From: a virus
IMG/VR virus record: IMGVR_UViG_3300005613_000505
Span: 1 to 20,256 of that record
Direction: 5' to 3' (one strand)
Length of the DNA stretch: 20,256 bases
Shown here: piece by piece, positions 13,835-20,256 of the stretch
Layout of the letters: every line of letters starts with the position of its first letter
Position numbering within the stretch: position 1 is the stretch's first letter
Translations under genes and position numbers: made by a program
Notes under the pieces: generated by a model
The model's database searches: none
The model's input: the letters and a program-made list of their open reading frames with translations, nothing else
Told to the model about the DNA's origin: nothing

Positions 13835-14424
13835 TACAATCTCTCTATTGATAACTGACCAGACTCTAAGGTTAAAGCTACAGCACTTGTTGCAGCTACA
13901 TGAAGTCTGACAACCTGTCCTTCTGTAACTTCCACTAAACCATCTGCACTACTGTTACGAATATCTCCTGAAAAGTCAGAAGTAGAGATAAGTTTAATAG
14001 GGCTAAATGCTCCATCTACAGAAAATTTAAAAGCAATATTTACATTAGCTGTACCATCTACATAGTGGTCTGTCCAGAATGACAAACGATACGTACCAGG
14101 TTTAGTTGTCGTAAGTGTACCATTAGTAGCATCAAGTGTTACATCTTTGCTTAGACTACCTGTCCACATGCTTAGTGTTGTCAAATTAATATAATCTATA
14201 TCTGTATCTAGAGCAGAGTCTGTAGCTTGTGTAACATTGATAGTTGAGCCAGAGGTATATAGTTGTCCATACGCTTTTTCAGATGTTAAGGTATCTGTAA
14301 AAGATTCCCAAGCTCCTGCTCCTGCTCCATCTGATACAAAAATATCTCCACTGCTTGCTAAATCTGAGCCTGGTGGGTAAGCTGGATGCCATTCACTTGA
14401 AGGTAAGTCTGCATGATTTGCCAT
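13834..14424 (-). CDS. Putative head-fibre/decoration protein with C1q/TNF-like jelly-roll domain, 196 aa
   Basis: The N-terminus NHADLPSSEWHPAY (residues 3-16), followed by GDIFVSDGAGAGAWE, resembles a capsid-anchoring peptide I associate with phage proteins encoded just after the major capsid gene. The rest is beta-rich, with a jelly-roll-like run GTYRLSFWTDHYVDGTANVN (about 108-127), FKFSVDG and a final VRLHVAATSAVALTLESG, in the style of C1q/TNF-like domains that form trimers. It therefore probably decorates the head as a short fibre, or is a small host-adhesion fibre. It shares one base with the preceding 73-aa gene and one with the adaptor gene. The Shine-Dalgarno AGGAA lies inside the upstream gene's last codons. 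Family assignment rests on memory of the motif, not a search. Confidence 0.65.
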   Translation of the reverse strand: MANHADLPSSEWHPAYPPGSDLASSGDIFVSDGAGAGAWESFTDTLTSEKAYGQLYTSGSTINVTQATDSALDTDIDYINLTTLSMWTGSLSKDVTLDATNGTLTTTKPGTYRLSFWTDHYVDGTANVNIAFKFSVDGAFSPIKLISTSDFSGDIRNSSADGLVEVTEGQVVRLHVAATSAVALTLESGQLSIERL

Positions 14425-14645
14425 TATTTATTCCTTTGTTTGAAAGCTTCTAATCTTGAGTTAGCTTCTGAATAAGAAGTCCAAATACCTGCTAAGAAGC
14501 CTGGTAGCTGTCCACCACCTTCATACTTCATATACCAATATGCACCCATAGGTAGAATCTTAATCTCTTTCTTAGTACCCTTTGTAGGGCTTGTTCTTTT
14601 CTGTTTAGGTTCTTCAACCTTCTTACTACTTGTGCGTGTTGTCAT
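14424..14645 (-). CDS. Small basic protein of unknown function, 73 aa
   Basis: I do not recognise this protein. The first 30 residues are very basic and disordered (TRTSSKKVEEPKQKRTSPTKGTKKE), followed by a compact aromatic domain, ILPMGAYWYMKYEGGGQLPGF, and a short helix ending QRNK. The gene follows the capsid terminator with a strong Shine-Dalgarno, AGGAGG, four bases before the ATG at 14643-14645, indicating abundant translation. It lies between the capsid and head-fibre candidates, so a minor head protein or a DNA-contacting head component is plausible. It ends on a TAATG junction with the next gene. Confidence 0.78.
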   Translation of the reverse strand: MTTRTSSKKVEEPKQKRTSPTKGTKKEIKILPMGAYWYMKYEGGGQLPGFLAGIWTSYSEANSRLEAFKQRNK

Positions 14646-14659
14646 AGCACCTCCTAAAT

Positions 14660-14675
14660 CTTAATAAGTATTAAG
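14660..14675. repeat. Perfect 7/2/7 inverted repeat after the capsid terminator
   Basis: CTTAATAAGTATTAAG has 7-base arms (CTTAATA/TATTAAG) separated by AG. It begins at the foot of the terminator stem and ends 14 bases before the start of the 73-aa gene. It could be a protein-binding site for re-initiating transcription, or an RNA element. Confidence 0.4.
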
Positions 14676-14700
14676 GAAGAGCCTCCGAAGAAGCCCCTCC
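14675..14700 (-). terminator. Intrinsic terminator or attenuator after the major capsid gene, UUCG loop
   Basis: As minus-strand RNA, an 11-bp stem (14700-14690 with 14685-14675) closes a UUCG loop in the stable C(UUCG)G context. Three of the pairs are G-U wobbles that would be A-C mismatches if the plus strand were transcribed, which fixes the orientation. The following tract, TTAATACTTATTAAG, is U-rich but interrupted, so termination is probably partial. T7 has its terminator Tphi at the same place, directly after gene 10. Confidence 0.8.
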
Positions 14701-14714
14701 AAACTACTTACTGT

Positions 14715-15788
14715 TTAGTATGCAGTTGCTGAGTGAGCAATAGTTACAAGGCTCTCTGGACGTTGAATACCGAAGCCCCAACGTGCACTTGAGTAGAACA
14801 CATCACGGAAAAGGTCAACCTCACGGTCTCCTTCCATTTTAGGCATACGTCTCCAAGCTGACATGAATGGTGAAACTTCATCATCTGCTACACACATGAA
14901 CAATGCAGTTTTCATACCTGTCACTTCTACAGCTACACCAGTACCGTTATAAGCATCATCAAACACTTTAAGGTCTGTATCCCCAGAAGCTAGTGTTGCA
15001 TTGTAGTTAGAGATATAAATATCGAAGCCCATGATGTTACCGAAGAAACGAGAGTTTTGTGCAAAACCTGTCTCAAGTAAACCACCCCAATGCTGTTCAG
15101 CAGAGAATGCCTGAGCACCAACTAGAGAGTTAAGTGTAGCTTCTACTACAGGGTCAACAATAGCGATACGACCTTCAGATGGTACATTAGCTTTGTCTAA
15201 AGATAACTTAGCAGATACGAAGTCAGCCATAGTTAGTACGTTTGAAGTACCACCTGCTGTCCAACGGTGAGGTACACCATTGATGATACAACGCTCGTCA
15301 TTAGTCAAACCTGCACCATATGCACCAGCTTGAAACTGAGCTGTAGCAGCAATCTGTTTAGATTGTTGATTAAGCATATCTGTTTCATAGTCTTCACGTA
15401 AAGCACGTAAATGCTTAGTAGGCATTGCTGCTTCTACAGTTGACCACATGTATGAATCTTCTTTTAACTCATCAGTGATATAAGTTTTAGCACCTTTGTA
15501 CTTCTGGATAGTTAGTGTGTTTTTAGAAATGTCAACAACTTGTCCAGCACCTTTAGTAGTGTCTTCTGAAAAGTCAATTGTTGATACGTTGCCTAACTGT
15601 GGGATGATGATTTGAGAACCATCTCCAAATTCAGATACATCACGTGCAAGTCCTTCTGGTAAGAAACCATCTAGGATTTCTTCTTGCATCATTTGTGAAT
15701 ATACTGCTGCACGTACGATAGGTGAGTTGTTAGCAATAGTACCATCGTTAGTGAAAGCACCGCCATTTGTTGTGTTATTACCAGCCAT
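14715..15788 (-). CDS. Major capsid protein, HK97 fold, 357 aa
   Basis: The main shell protein of the icosahedral head. The length and composition fit podoviral HK97-fold capsids: an N-terminal extended arm (residues 1-30, Asn/Thr/Gly-rich), the spine-helix region around LRALREDYETDMLNQQ (about 129-144), the DERCIINGVPHRW loop, and a C-terminal axial domain with IAIVDPVVEATLNSL and FGNIMGFDIYISN, a typical capsid motif. The start at 15786-15788 follows AGGAG with a suitable spacer. It sits 11 bases after the scaffold gene and is followed by a terminator hairpin, the usual arrangement for the most abundant late product. I see no slippery sequence at the 3' end that would give a longer frameshifted form. 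Confidence 0.95.
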   Translation of the reverse strand: MAGNNTTNGGAFTNDGTIANNSPIVRAAVYSQMMQEEILDGFLPEGLARDVSEFGDGSQIIIPQLGNVSTIDFSEDTTKGAGQVVDISKNTLTIQKYKGAKTYITDELKEDSYMWSTVEAAMPTKHLRALREDYETDMLNQQSKQIAATAQFQAGAYGAGLTNDERCIINGVPHRWTAGGTSNVLTMADFVSAKLSLDKANVPSEGRIAIVDPVVEATLNSLVGAQAFSAEQHWGGLLETGFAQNSRFFGNIMGFDIYISNYNATLASGDTDLKVFDDAYNGTGVAVEVTGMKTALFMCVADDEVSPFMSAWRRMPKMEGDREVDLFRDVFYSSARWGFGIQRPESLVTIAHSATAY

Positions 15789-15799
15789 TTAAATTCTCC

Positions 15800-16513
15800 T
15801 TATAATGTGCCGTTATGATATTTTTTAGCTGCCTCTTCAATTCTTCGAGAAATCTCTTGAATACGAGAAGCTTTATCTTTGATTTGATGAACTTTCATAG
15901 GTTCTTTAGGTTGTTGAGATAATGCAGTTGTATTTACTCCACTAGAGCTTGCTATTGAACTATTGAACGTCTGTGTGCTTTCTCCTACAAACAAAGCCTT
16001 AAAAGCCTCTGGTGAGGTCTTAGCTAAGTTTGAGGCTACTGCATCAGACATACCTAGTTCTGCAATCTTTCTGTTATAAACTTCTCCTGCTTTCTCACCA
16101 TACTTACCAGTGAAAGCTTGTCTAGCATTAGCTAAATTAGCCTCTGCTTGTTCAGTTGCCCTAGTCTGTGCTAAAGCTTTTTGAACCATCTGCTCGACAC
16201 TCTCTGAACTCGTAGAGGGGGTTTGTACCTCTGGAGCTTGTTGTGTTACTTGTTGAGGTTCTTGATTCTTAAGAGCATCTAACACTGCATCTACTTTTGT
16301 TGATGATTCTACTTTATCACGTAACTGAGCATTCTCTTGCTTTAATTGCTCAATAAATAAATCAGCAGACTCTAACTTTGTAGTTACTTCATCAGGTGTC
16401 TTAAATACACGTTCACCTTGAACAAGGAATGGCTGGTCGGCCTGTACTTGTGGTTGTTGTGCTACTTGCTGTTCCACAGGGTCTTGTGGAGGGTTCTCTA
16501 AAAACTTAGACAT
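15800..16513 (-). CDS. Capsid scaffolding protein, 237 aa
   Basis: The scaffold assembles the procapsid and leaves before or during DNA packaging. The protein is rich in Gln, Glu, Lys and Ala, with no cysteine. A coiled-coil-like helix lies at about residues 45-70 (LFIEQLKQENAQLRDKVE), Gln-rich linkers follow, then a helical region. The C-terminal basic helix SRIQEISRRIEEAAKKYHN is typical of the capsid-binding tail of scaffolds. It lies directly before the major capsid gene, as T7 gene 9 does. The ATG at 16511-16513 is nine bases after GGAG. A nearer but out-of-frame ATG (16518-16520) opens a four-codon reading frame that overlaps the start, which may modulate initiation. Confidence 0.88.
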   Translation of the reverse strand: MSKFLENPPQDPVEQQVAQQPQVQADQPFLVQGERVFKTPDEVTTKLESADLFIEQLKQENAQLRDKVESSTKVDAVLDALKNQEPQQVTQQAPEVQTPSTSSESVEQMVQKALAQTRATEQAEANLANARQAFTGKYGEKAGEVYNRKIAELGMSDAVASNLAKTSPEAFKALFVGESTQTFNSSIASSSGVNTTALSQQPKEPMKVHQIKDKASRIQEISRRIEEAAKKYHNGTL

Positions 16514-16527
16514 TTGTCATGTCTCCT

Positions 16528-16755
16528 TTATTCTAAAAGTTTTAAAATACCACGTATGGATTCTTCTTTACCATTGCGGTGTGCTTGCTTATGTGCCCAA
16601 GAGGGAGAGTCGTAGTCTGACTCAACAATCTCAAGAGCTGCCTTCAAATCTGCCTCTAACACTTTAGCAAGCAGGGTTCTGAATCTTTTTGACTCTGCAT
16701 ACAGGACTTTAAAATCTTCGTCCTTGCATCCAGTAGCCTTAAACCTATTATTCAC
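16528..16755 (-). CDS. Small protein of unknown function between portal and scaffold, 75 aa, GTG start
   Basis: I do not recognise this protein. It is helical and charged, with a central helix VLYAESKRFRTLLAKVLEADLKAALEIVES-like stretch (residues about 18-47) and HKQAHRNGKEESIRGILKLLE at the end. The start is GTG (16753-16755), immediately after the portal stop (TAAGTG), with AGGAG inside the end of the portal gene. The coding assignment is supported by tight packing between two certain genes and by correct Shine-Dalgarno placement. Small genes are often found in this position in podoviruses and can be head-associated proteins, but no function is visible. Confidence 0.75.
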   Translation of the reverse strand: MNNRFKATGCKDEDFKVLYAESKRFRTLLAKVLEADLKAALEIVESDYDSPSWAHKQAHRNGKEESIRGILKLLE

Positions 16756-18471
16756 TTACACTGTCTCCTGTATTTGAGAACTTGCCATAGCATCTTCTTC
16801 AAACTGGTTCTGTGCAAGTTGCATCATCTTCTGTGTCTCTAATTGCTCAACTACTTGGATATTCTCTCCATAGATAGTTTCCTCTCCTAGTAACTCTGAG
16901 AAGATTTGTGCAATACGTTTAGAACTAATATGAGCACGTACGCTAGGGTCTTGTAATACAGAGTTGTTATATGTAGCTAACTCTTGTACACGTTGATTAC
17001 GATAAGCTAAGTGTCTTGCACCTCTAGCCTTCAAAGTACCTTTAGATGTTAGGTCATCTTTTGTAATCTCTACAAAGGATTCAATACCTAACTCATCATC
17101 AAATGTCTTGATAATATCTACACCATCTAACATACGTCTTGACATTTCTAACCAATCATTTAACATTGGCTCTAGGTACTCTTTTTCAAATTGTGATACC
17201 TTGTTCAAGAACACACGGTTTGCAGCAGCATCTAAAGAGTTAACTTCAAAGGCTGTCTTCTCACCTGGTGTACGTAACCCCATAGCACTCTTAGGAGCAC
17301 CTGCCATTTCTTCCATAGATTGTTCTAAGTTAGCAATCTGGAAATCAGCATTCAAGGCATGTGAATCAATCTTCAATATACCTAGGTCAGCTTCATCTGA
17401 TAGGTATGCTCTAGCTCCTGGATAGAAACCTTCAAACTCTAAATCACCTTTCTCAATAGTAATCGGATAGGCAATCATATCAAACACATCTGCCTTAAGA
17501 TTCTCTAGGTGGTCAATACGATACTGCATGCCTACTAAGTTATCTAAACATCCCATTGCCCATAGGTTATCAGGACGTTTACGCCAACCTGAATGATATA
17601 AGTATGAACTTCCATTCCAAGATTTTAAAGGTTCGTTGTAAATAACATGTGCTCTGTCTATAACAATAATGCGTCTATTCTGTAGAACCTTACCACTCTC
17701 TGCGTCATATAAATCACCAACGTACTCAAGAAGCTCAACCATACCTGAGTCCATATACTGTTGAATGTTACCAAAACCATCTACTTCAAACCCACGATTC
17801 TTACGTAAGTCATACTTAACACCACGTGCAGCTTTTAATTTCTCTACATGGTCTTTTAAGAAGCTCATTTCAGGGTTCTGTTCAGCTTCTAATAACAACG
17901 TACCTAGTGATTTTACTTTTCGGATAATCTTAGGAGTTGTTTTAAAGTTTTCAGCAGTAGGGTCAAACACTAAATCAAATGGTGAGATTCTATAAGGCTT
18001 ACACCCTACATACTTAACAATCTCTTCGCCTGCTTCATCTTCATAAGTATCTCGTACCCAATCAAGCCCCCCAAATACTACACCATAATCAATCCAATCT
18101 AGTAAAGCTTGGCTTACATGTGATTCAAAATCTACCTGGCTTAGCTTACTATACATGTACTGTTCAGCAGCTTTAACCTTCTCTGTATCAGAACTTTGCT
18201 CATCCCCTGGTAAAAACTGTAACCACTCATTAGAAGAGAACTCAGCAGCCATGTAGTTAGCATGTAAATTATCACGAATCTGTGTAAGCTTAGGCCTAGT
18301 TGTAGAGTTTCTCCACGGTAGTTTATTGTTTGTTGTATCCCTTGTTGAGGTAGCAAATAGGTAACGCCTAAGCTCTTCCCACTCTTCCTCACGTTTGTGG
18401 CGATAGCCTTTGTATTCATCAAACTTACTAGCAATAAGTGTAGCAAGTGATTCTCGTTCTAATGTAAACAT
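16756..18471 (-). CDS. Portal (head-tail connector) protein, 571 aa
   Basis: It forms the dodecameric ring at one capsid vertex through which DNA is packaged and ejected. The N-terminal segment RHKREEEWEELRRYLFAT (about residues 24-41) followed by PWRNSTTRPKLTQIRDNLHA is characteristic of podoviral connectors. Then come PYRISPFDLVFDPTA (about 159-173), the WRKRPDNLWAMGCLDNLVG block (about 297-315), and GLRTPGEKTAFEV (about 398-410), a widely conserved portal motif before the long helix that crosses the ring. The length is close to T7 gp8 (536 aa). It lies nine bases after the terminase gene, its protein partner in packaging. AGGA precedes the ATG at 18469-18471. The C-terminal part (ETQKMMQLAQNQFEEDAM) is helical. 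Confidence 0.94.
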   Translation of the reverse strand: MFTLERESLATLIASKFDEYKGYRHKREEEWEELRRYLFATSTRDTTNNKLPWRNSTTRPKLTQIRDNLHANYMAAEFSSNEWLQFLPGDEQSSDTEKVKAAEQYMYSKLSQVDFESHVSQALLDWIDYGVVFGGLDWVRDTYEDEAGEEIVKYVGCKPYRISPFDLVFDPTAENFKTTPKIIRKVKSLGTLLLEAEQNPEMSFLKDHVEKLKAARGVKYDLRKNRGFEVDGFGNIQQYMDSGMVELLEYVGDLYDAESGKVLQNRRIIVIDRAHVIYNEPLKSWNGSSYLYHSGWRKRPDNLWAMGCLDNLVGMQYRIDHLENLKADVFDMIAYPITIEKGDLEFEGFYPGARAYLSDEADLGILKIDSHALNADFQIANLEQSMEEMAGAPKSAMGLRTPGEKTAFEVNSLDAAANRVFLNKVSQFEKEYLEPMLNDWLEMSRRMLDGVDIIKTFDDELGIESFVEITKDDLTSKGTLKARGARHLAYRNQRVQELATYNNSVLQDPSVRAHISSKRIAQIFSELLGEETIYGENIQVVEQLETQKMMQLAQNQFEEDAMASSQIQETV

Positions 18472-18480
18472 ATTTGTCCT

Positions 18481-20031
18481 TTATCCAAATGCACCAAACC
18501 TGCCACCCATAGGTATGACTTTATTAGTCTCTCTATTTCTGTGACCAACTGGCTTAACAGCTATCTCCACAGCAGATGCTAATGCATCCTTTACATCATC
18601 ATGTGGAGGCTTATTCATAACTAACTCTTCTTCTAATACGCTTGTGTAACCACCTCTATAGTGCCACACAGATAAGTTCTCGTACCTATGCTCAAGAGCT
18701 GCTGCAATGCGTTCCTCTTTTGAACCCTCATTGCGTGAAGGTCTGAACTCATCAATTGACAACATCATGCCACTTCTTGTTATCTCATCTTTCAAATCTC
18801 TAACAATAAGTTTCTGAGCCACTGTTACTTCTGCACGTAGTTTCCTGAAGTTCCACTTGGAGTGTAACTGTGCAAGTCGGTCAAAGTATGTACTAATCTT
18901 GTCCGCTTTAAACCTATCAATGTCGAGGACGTATATATGACCTTCTGGGTTAATACCAATAACAACAATAGCTGTGCTATCCGCTTTCTTACCAAGAGAG
19001 AATGCAAAGTCAATTGAAGCATATACATTTAGCCTCTTGTCTTTAAAGTACCAATTACCTCCAGAGTTCTTTAAAAACTTCTGGTCATAGTATTGAAACA
19101 GCTCCCTGTTGATTCTATCTGTAGAGGAGTCATTAGGGTCGTTATAATACTGAGAGAAGAACTGAGTAATGTCTTCATACTTAGCTTTTACTCTTGCTAA
19201 GATTTGTCTATTAAAACCAAACCATTTACCATCTGCTCTTTGTGTTCTAGGCCATAGGTAATTACCATGCTCTTCAACAACTCTTTCAAATACTTCCCAA
19301 ACTAACTCTTCACCAACTATTTCATCTTCTTCTAAGTTGTCTTCATTATAAATAGGTACTTTCTGTTCAAGCCATGTTGCATATAAGTCTTTAGGGTGGT
19401 AGCGTGTACCTACAGCTTTTGTAATCCCACCAGCATTCTTGATAGACTCCATCTGTGACATTGCTGCTGCAACCTTACGCCTACCTTCTGTAGTATAAGC
19501 ATTGTCAGGTACTACAACATCATCTGAAATGATTACATCAGCGTGAAAACCTGTTGTGTTAGTGGTAATACCAGCAGTTGTAACTGTTGCATCACGTATA
19601 CCTTCTTCTTTACGTTTTGGATGGTCTACAGAGATTTGGTTCATTGACCACTTCTCTCTCTTACCTTCTTCTGGCGTAAGCATGTCAGGCCAAAGTAGTT
19701 TGTACTGGTCTGAGTCAAGTATATTCTTAATCGCATATAACTGTGCTTCTGCTAGAGAAGCTGTTGCAGATACATATAAGATAGTTGTTTCTGGGTGTTT
19801 AGTTATCCACCATGCACACCATCCTGCAATAATGTGTGACTTCATGTGAGCACGTGGTAACAGAACAAGTTGGTCAGGAGATGCCTCTTCTCTAGTGAGC
19901 CATTCACATAACTCTTTGTGTACATCTCCATACTCTCTGTTAGGTTGTGTCCATCTAAGGAAGCTGAACAAGTCACTCTCACAGAGATTTCTAACTTCTT
20001 CTAACTCTGATTTTGATTGACCTCTAGCCAT
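18481..20031 (-). CDS. Terminase large subunit (packaging ATPase and nuclease), 516 aa
   Basis: The motor that cuts and translocates DNA into the procapsid. The ATPase domain has a Walker A-like LPRAHMKSH (residues 58-66), the strand TTILYVSATASLAEAQ (82-97), Walker B DVIISDD (165-171) and a coupling motif KAVGTRYHPKD (205-215). The nuclease domain has the acidic triad candidates D341 (YASIDFAFS), D351 in KKADSTAIVV, and D478/D479 in PPHDDVKDALASAV. All the expected motifs are present and the length fits T7-like large terminases (T7 gp19 is about 590 aa). The start at 20029-20031 is preceded by AGGAA. The gene sits nine bases after the M15 peptidase gene and before the portal gene. The small subunit is not in the window. 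Confidence 0.97.
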   Translation of the reverse strand: MARGQSKSELEEVRNLCESDLFSFLRWTQPNREYGDVHKELCEWLTREEASPDQLVLLPRAHMKSHIIAGWCAWWITKHPETTILYVSATASLAEAQLYAIKNILDSDQYKLLWPDMLTPEEGKREKWSMNQISVDHPKRKEEGIRDATVTTAGITTNTTGFHADVIISDDVVVPDNAYTTEGRRKVAAAMSQMESIKNAGGITKAVGTRYHPKDLYATWLEQKVPIYNEDNLEEDEIVGEELVWEVFERVVEEHGNYLWPRTQRADGKWFGFNRQILARVKAKYEDITQFFSQYYNDPNDSSTDRINRELFQYYDQKFLKNSGGNWYFKDKRLNVYASIDFAFSLGKKADSTAIVVIGINPEGHIYVLDIDRFKADKISTYFDRLAQLHSKWNFRKLRAEVTVAQKLIVRDLKDEITRSGMMLSIDEFRPSRNEGSKEERIAAALEHRYENLSVWHYRGGYTSVLEEELVMNKPPHDDVKDALASAVEIAVKPVGHRNRETNKVIPMGGRFGAFG

Positions 20032-20040
20032 AAGTTTTCC

Positions 20041-20256
20041 TTAATATGTCCAGATAACTGGAGTAGTTGTTCTAGTATCTACATGTACAAAGTTACCTGC
20101 AATACCTACACCACCAAAACCAATCTCAGTAGCATACTTAACAATAAGATACCTTTGATTTGAATTGGCTGTATAAATATCAGCAGCAATACCCTCTGCA
20201 TGTTTACCTGGTGTTTGTTTAACCTTCTCAATAGAGTGCGTAGGTGAGCGATAACC
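20041..20256 (-). CDS. M15-family D-Ala-D-Ala peptidase-type endolysin, C-terminal part
   Basis: The last 71 codons plus stop of a leftward gene whose start lies beyond the right edge. The visible part has GYRSPTHS, then HAEGIAAD (His19 and Asp26 of the fragment) and NFVHVD (His58), the three expected zinc ligands of M15 peptidases of the peptidase_M15_3 type. Such enzymes cleave peptide bonds in the peptidoglycan stem and act as phage endolysins at the end of infection. The protein ends at TTPVIWTY, with no added cell-wall-binding domain after the catalytic core. It precedes the terminase gene by nine bases and is in the same operon. A holin would be expected upstream, outside the window. 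A virion-associated role cannot be excluded from a fragment. Confidence 0.9.
   Translation of the reverse strand, partial: GYRSPTHSIEKVKQTPGKHAEGIAADIYTANSNQRYLIVKYATEIGFGGVGIAGNFVHVDTRTTTPVIWTY

Noticed and set aside
14646-14760. Programmed frameshift at the capsid 3' end, as in T7 10A/10B
   Set aside because: No slippery heptamer followed by structure is seen before the stop, and the downstream frame is not extended.
18141-18446. Minus-strand frame inside the portal gene and a similar one inside the terminase gene (18825-19028)
   Set aside because: Both are alternative-frame shadows of well-recognised genes with no initiation signals.
1-20256. Insertion sequence, CRISPR array, integrase, attachment site or anti-defence operon of known type
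   Set aside because: I saw no transposase, recombinase, regularly spaced repeats or known anti-defence motifs on either strand.

Overview
The window looks like a stretch of an AT-rich lytic podovirus genome, T7-like in its morphogenesis genes, most likely infecting a Gram-negative and probably aquatic bacterium. The support is a complete terminase-portal-scaffold-capsid-tail tube-internal virion gene series, a phage-type class Ia ribonucleotide reductase, very tight gene packing, and no integrase, transposase, tRNA or CRISPR. No phage RNA polymerase or DNA polymerase lies in the window, so I do not assign a genus. Host and habitat are inference.

Layout. Positions 1-1431 read rightward: the 3' end of nrdA, then two small genes embedded in repeated regulatory or translation-initiation modules. 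A hairpin at 1437-1469 closes the facing operon and marks the point where the two transcription blocks converge. Everything from 1514 to 20256 reads leftward as one late operon. In transcription order it holds an M15-family peptidase (partial, right edge), terminase large subunit, portal, a 75-aa protein, scaffold, major capsid protein, a stem-loop terminator with a UUCG loop, a 73-aa basic protein, a jelly-roll-like head-fibre or decoration candidate, tail-tube A-like and B-like (nozzle) proteins, a GNAT-like protein, an Asp/Asn beta-hydroxylase-like dioxygenase, and three internal virion (ejection) protein candidates of 208, 1500 and 658 aa. It ends with a small basic HNH-like protein and a 336-aa histone H1-like Lys-rich protein.

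How it works together. NrdA supplies dNTPs for replication. The late operon packages DNA (terminase, portal), builds the head (scaffold, capsid, decoration), builds the short tail (A-like and B-like) and loads proteins likely ejected with the genome. Many neighbours are coupled: six stop/start junctions share one base (TAATG) and one overlaps by four bases (ATGA). The Shine-Dalgarno sequence often lies inside the last codons of the upstream gene.

The parts that stand out are the repeated modules at 750-1191, the enzyme pair at 9949-10988 inside the structural operon, and the two strongly basic proteins at 1514-2829. No recognisable tail fibre or spike is present, so the receptor-binding protein is probably outside the window or unrecognised.
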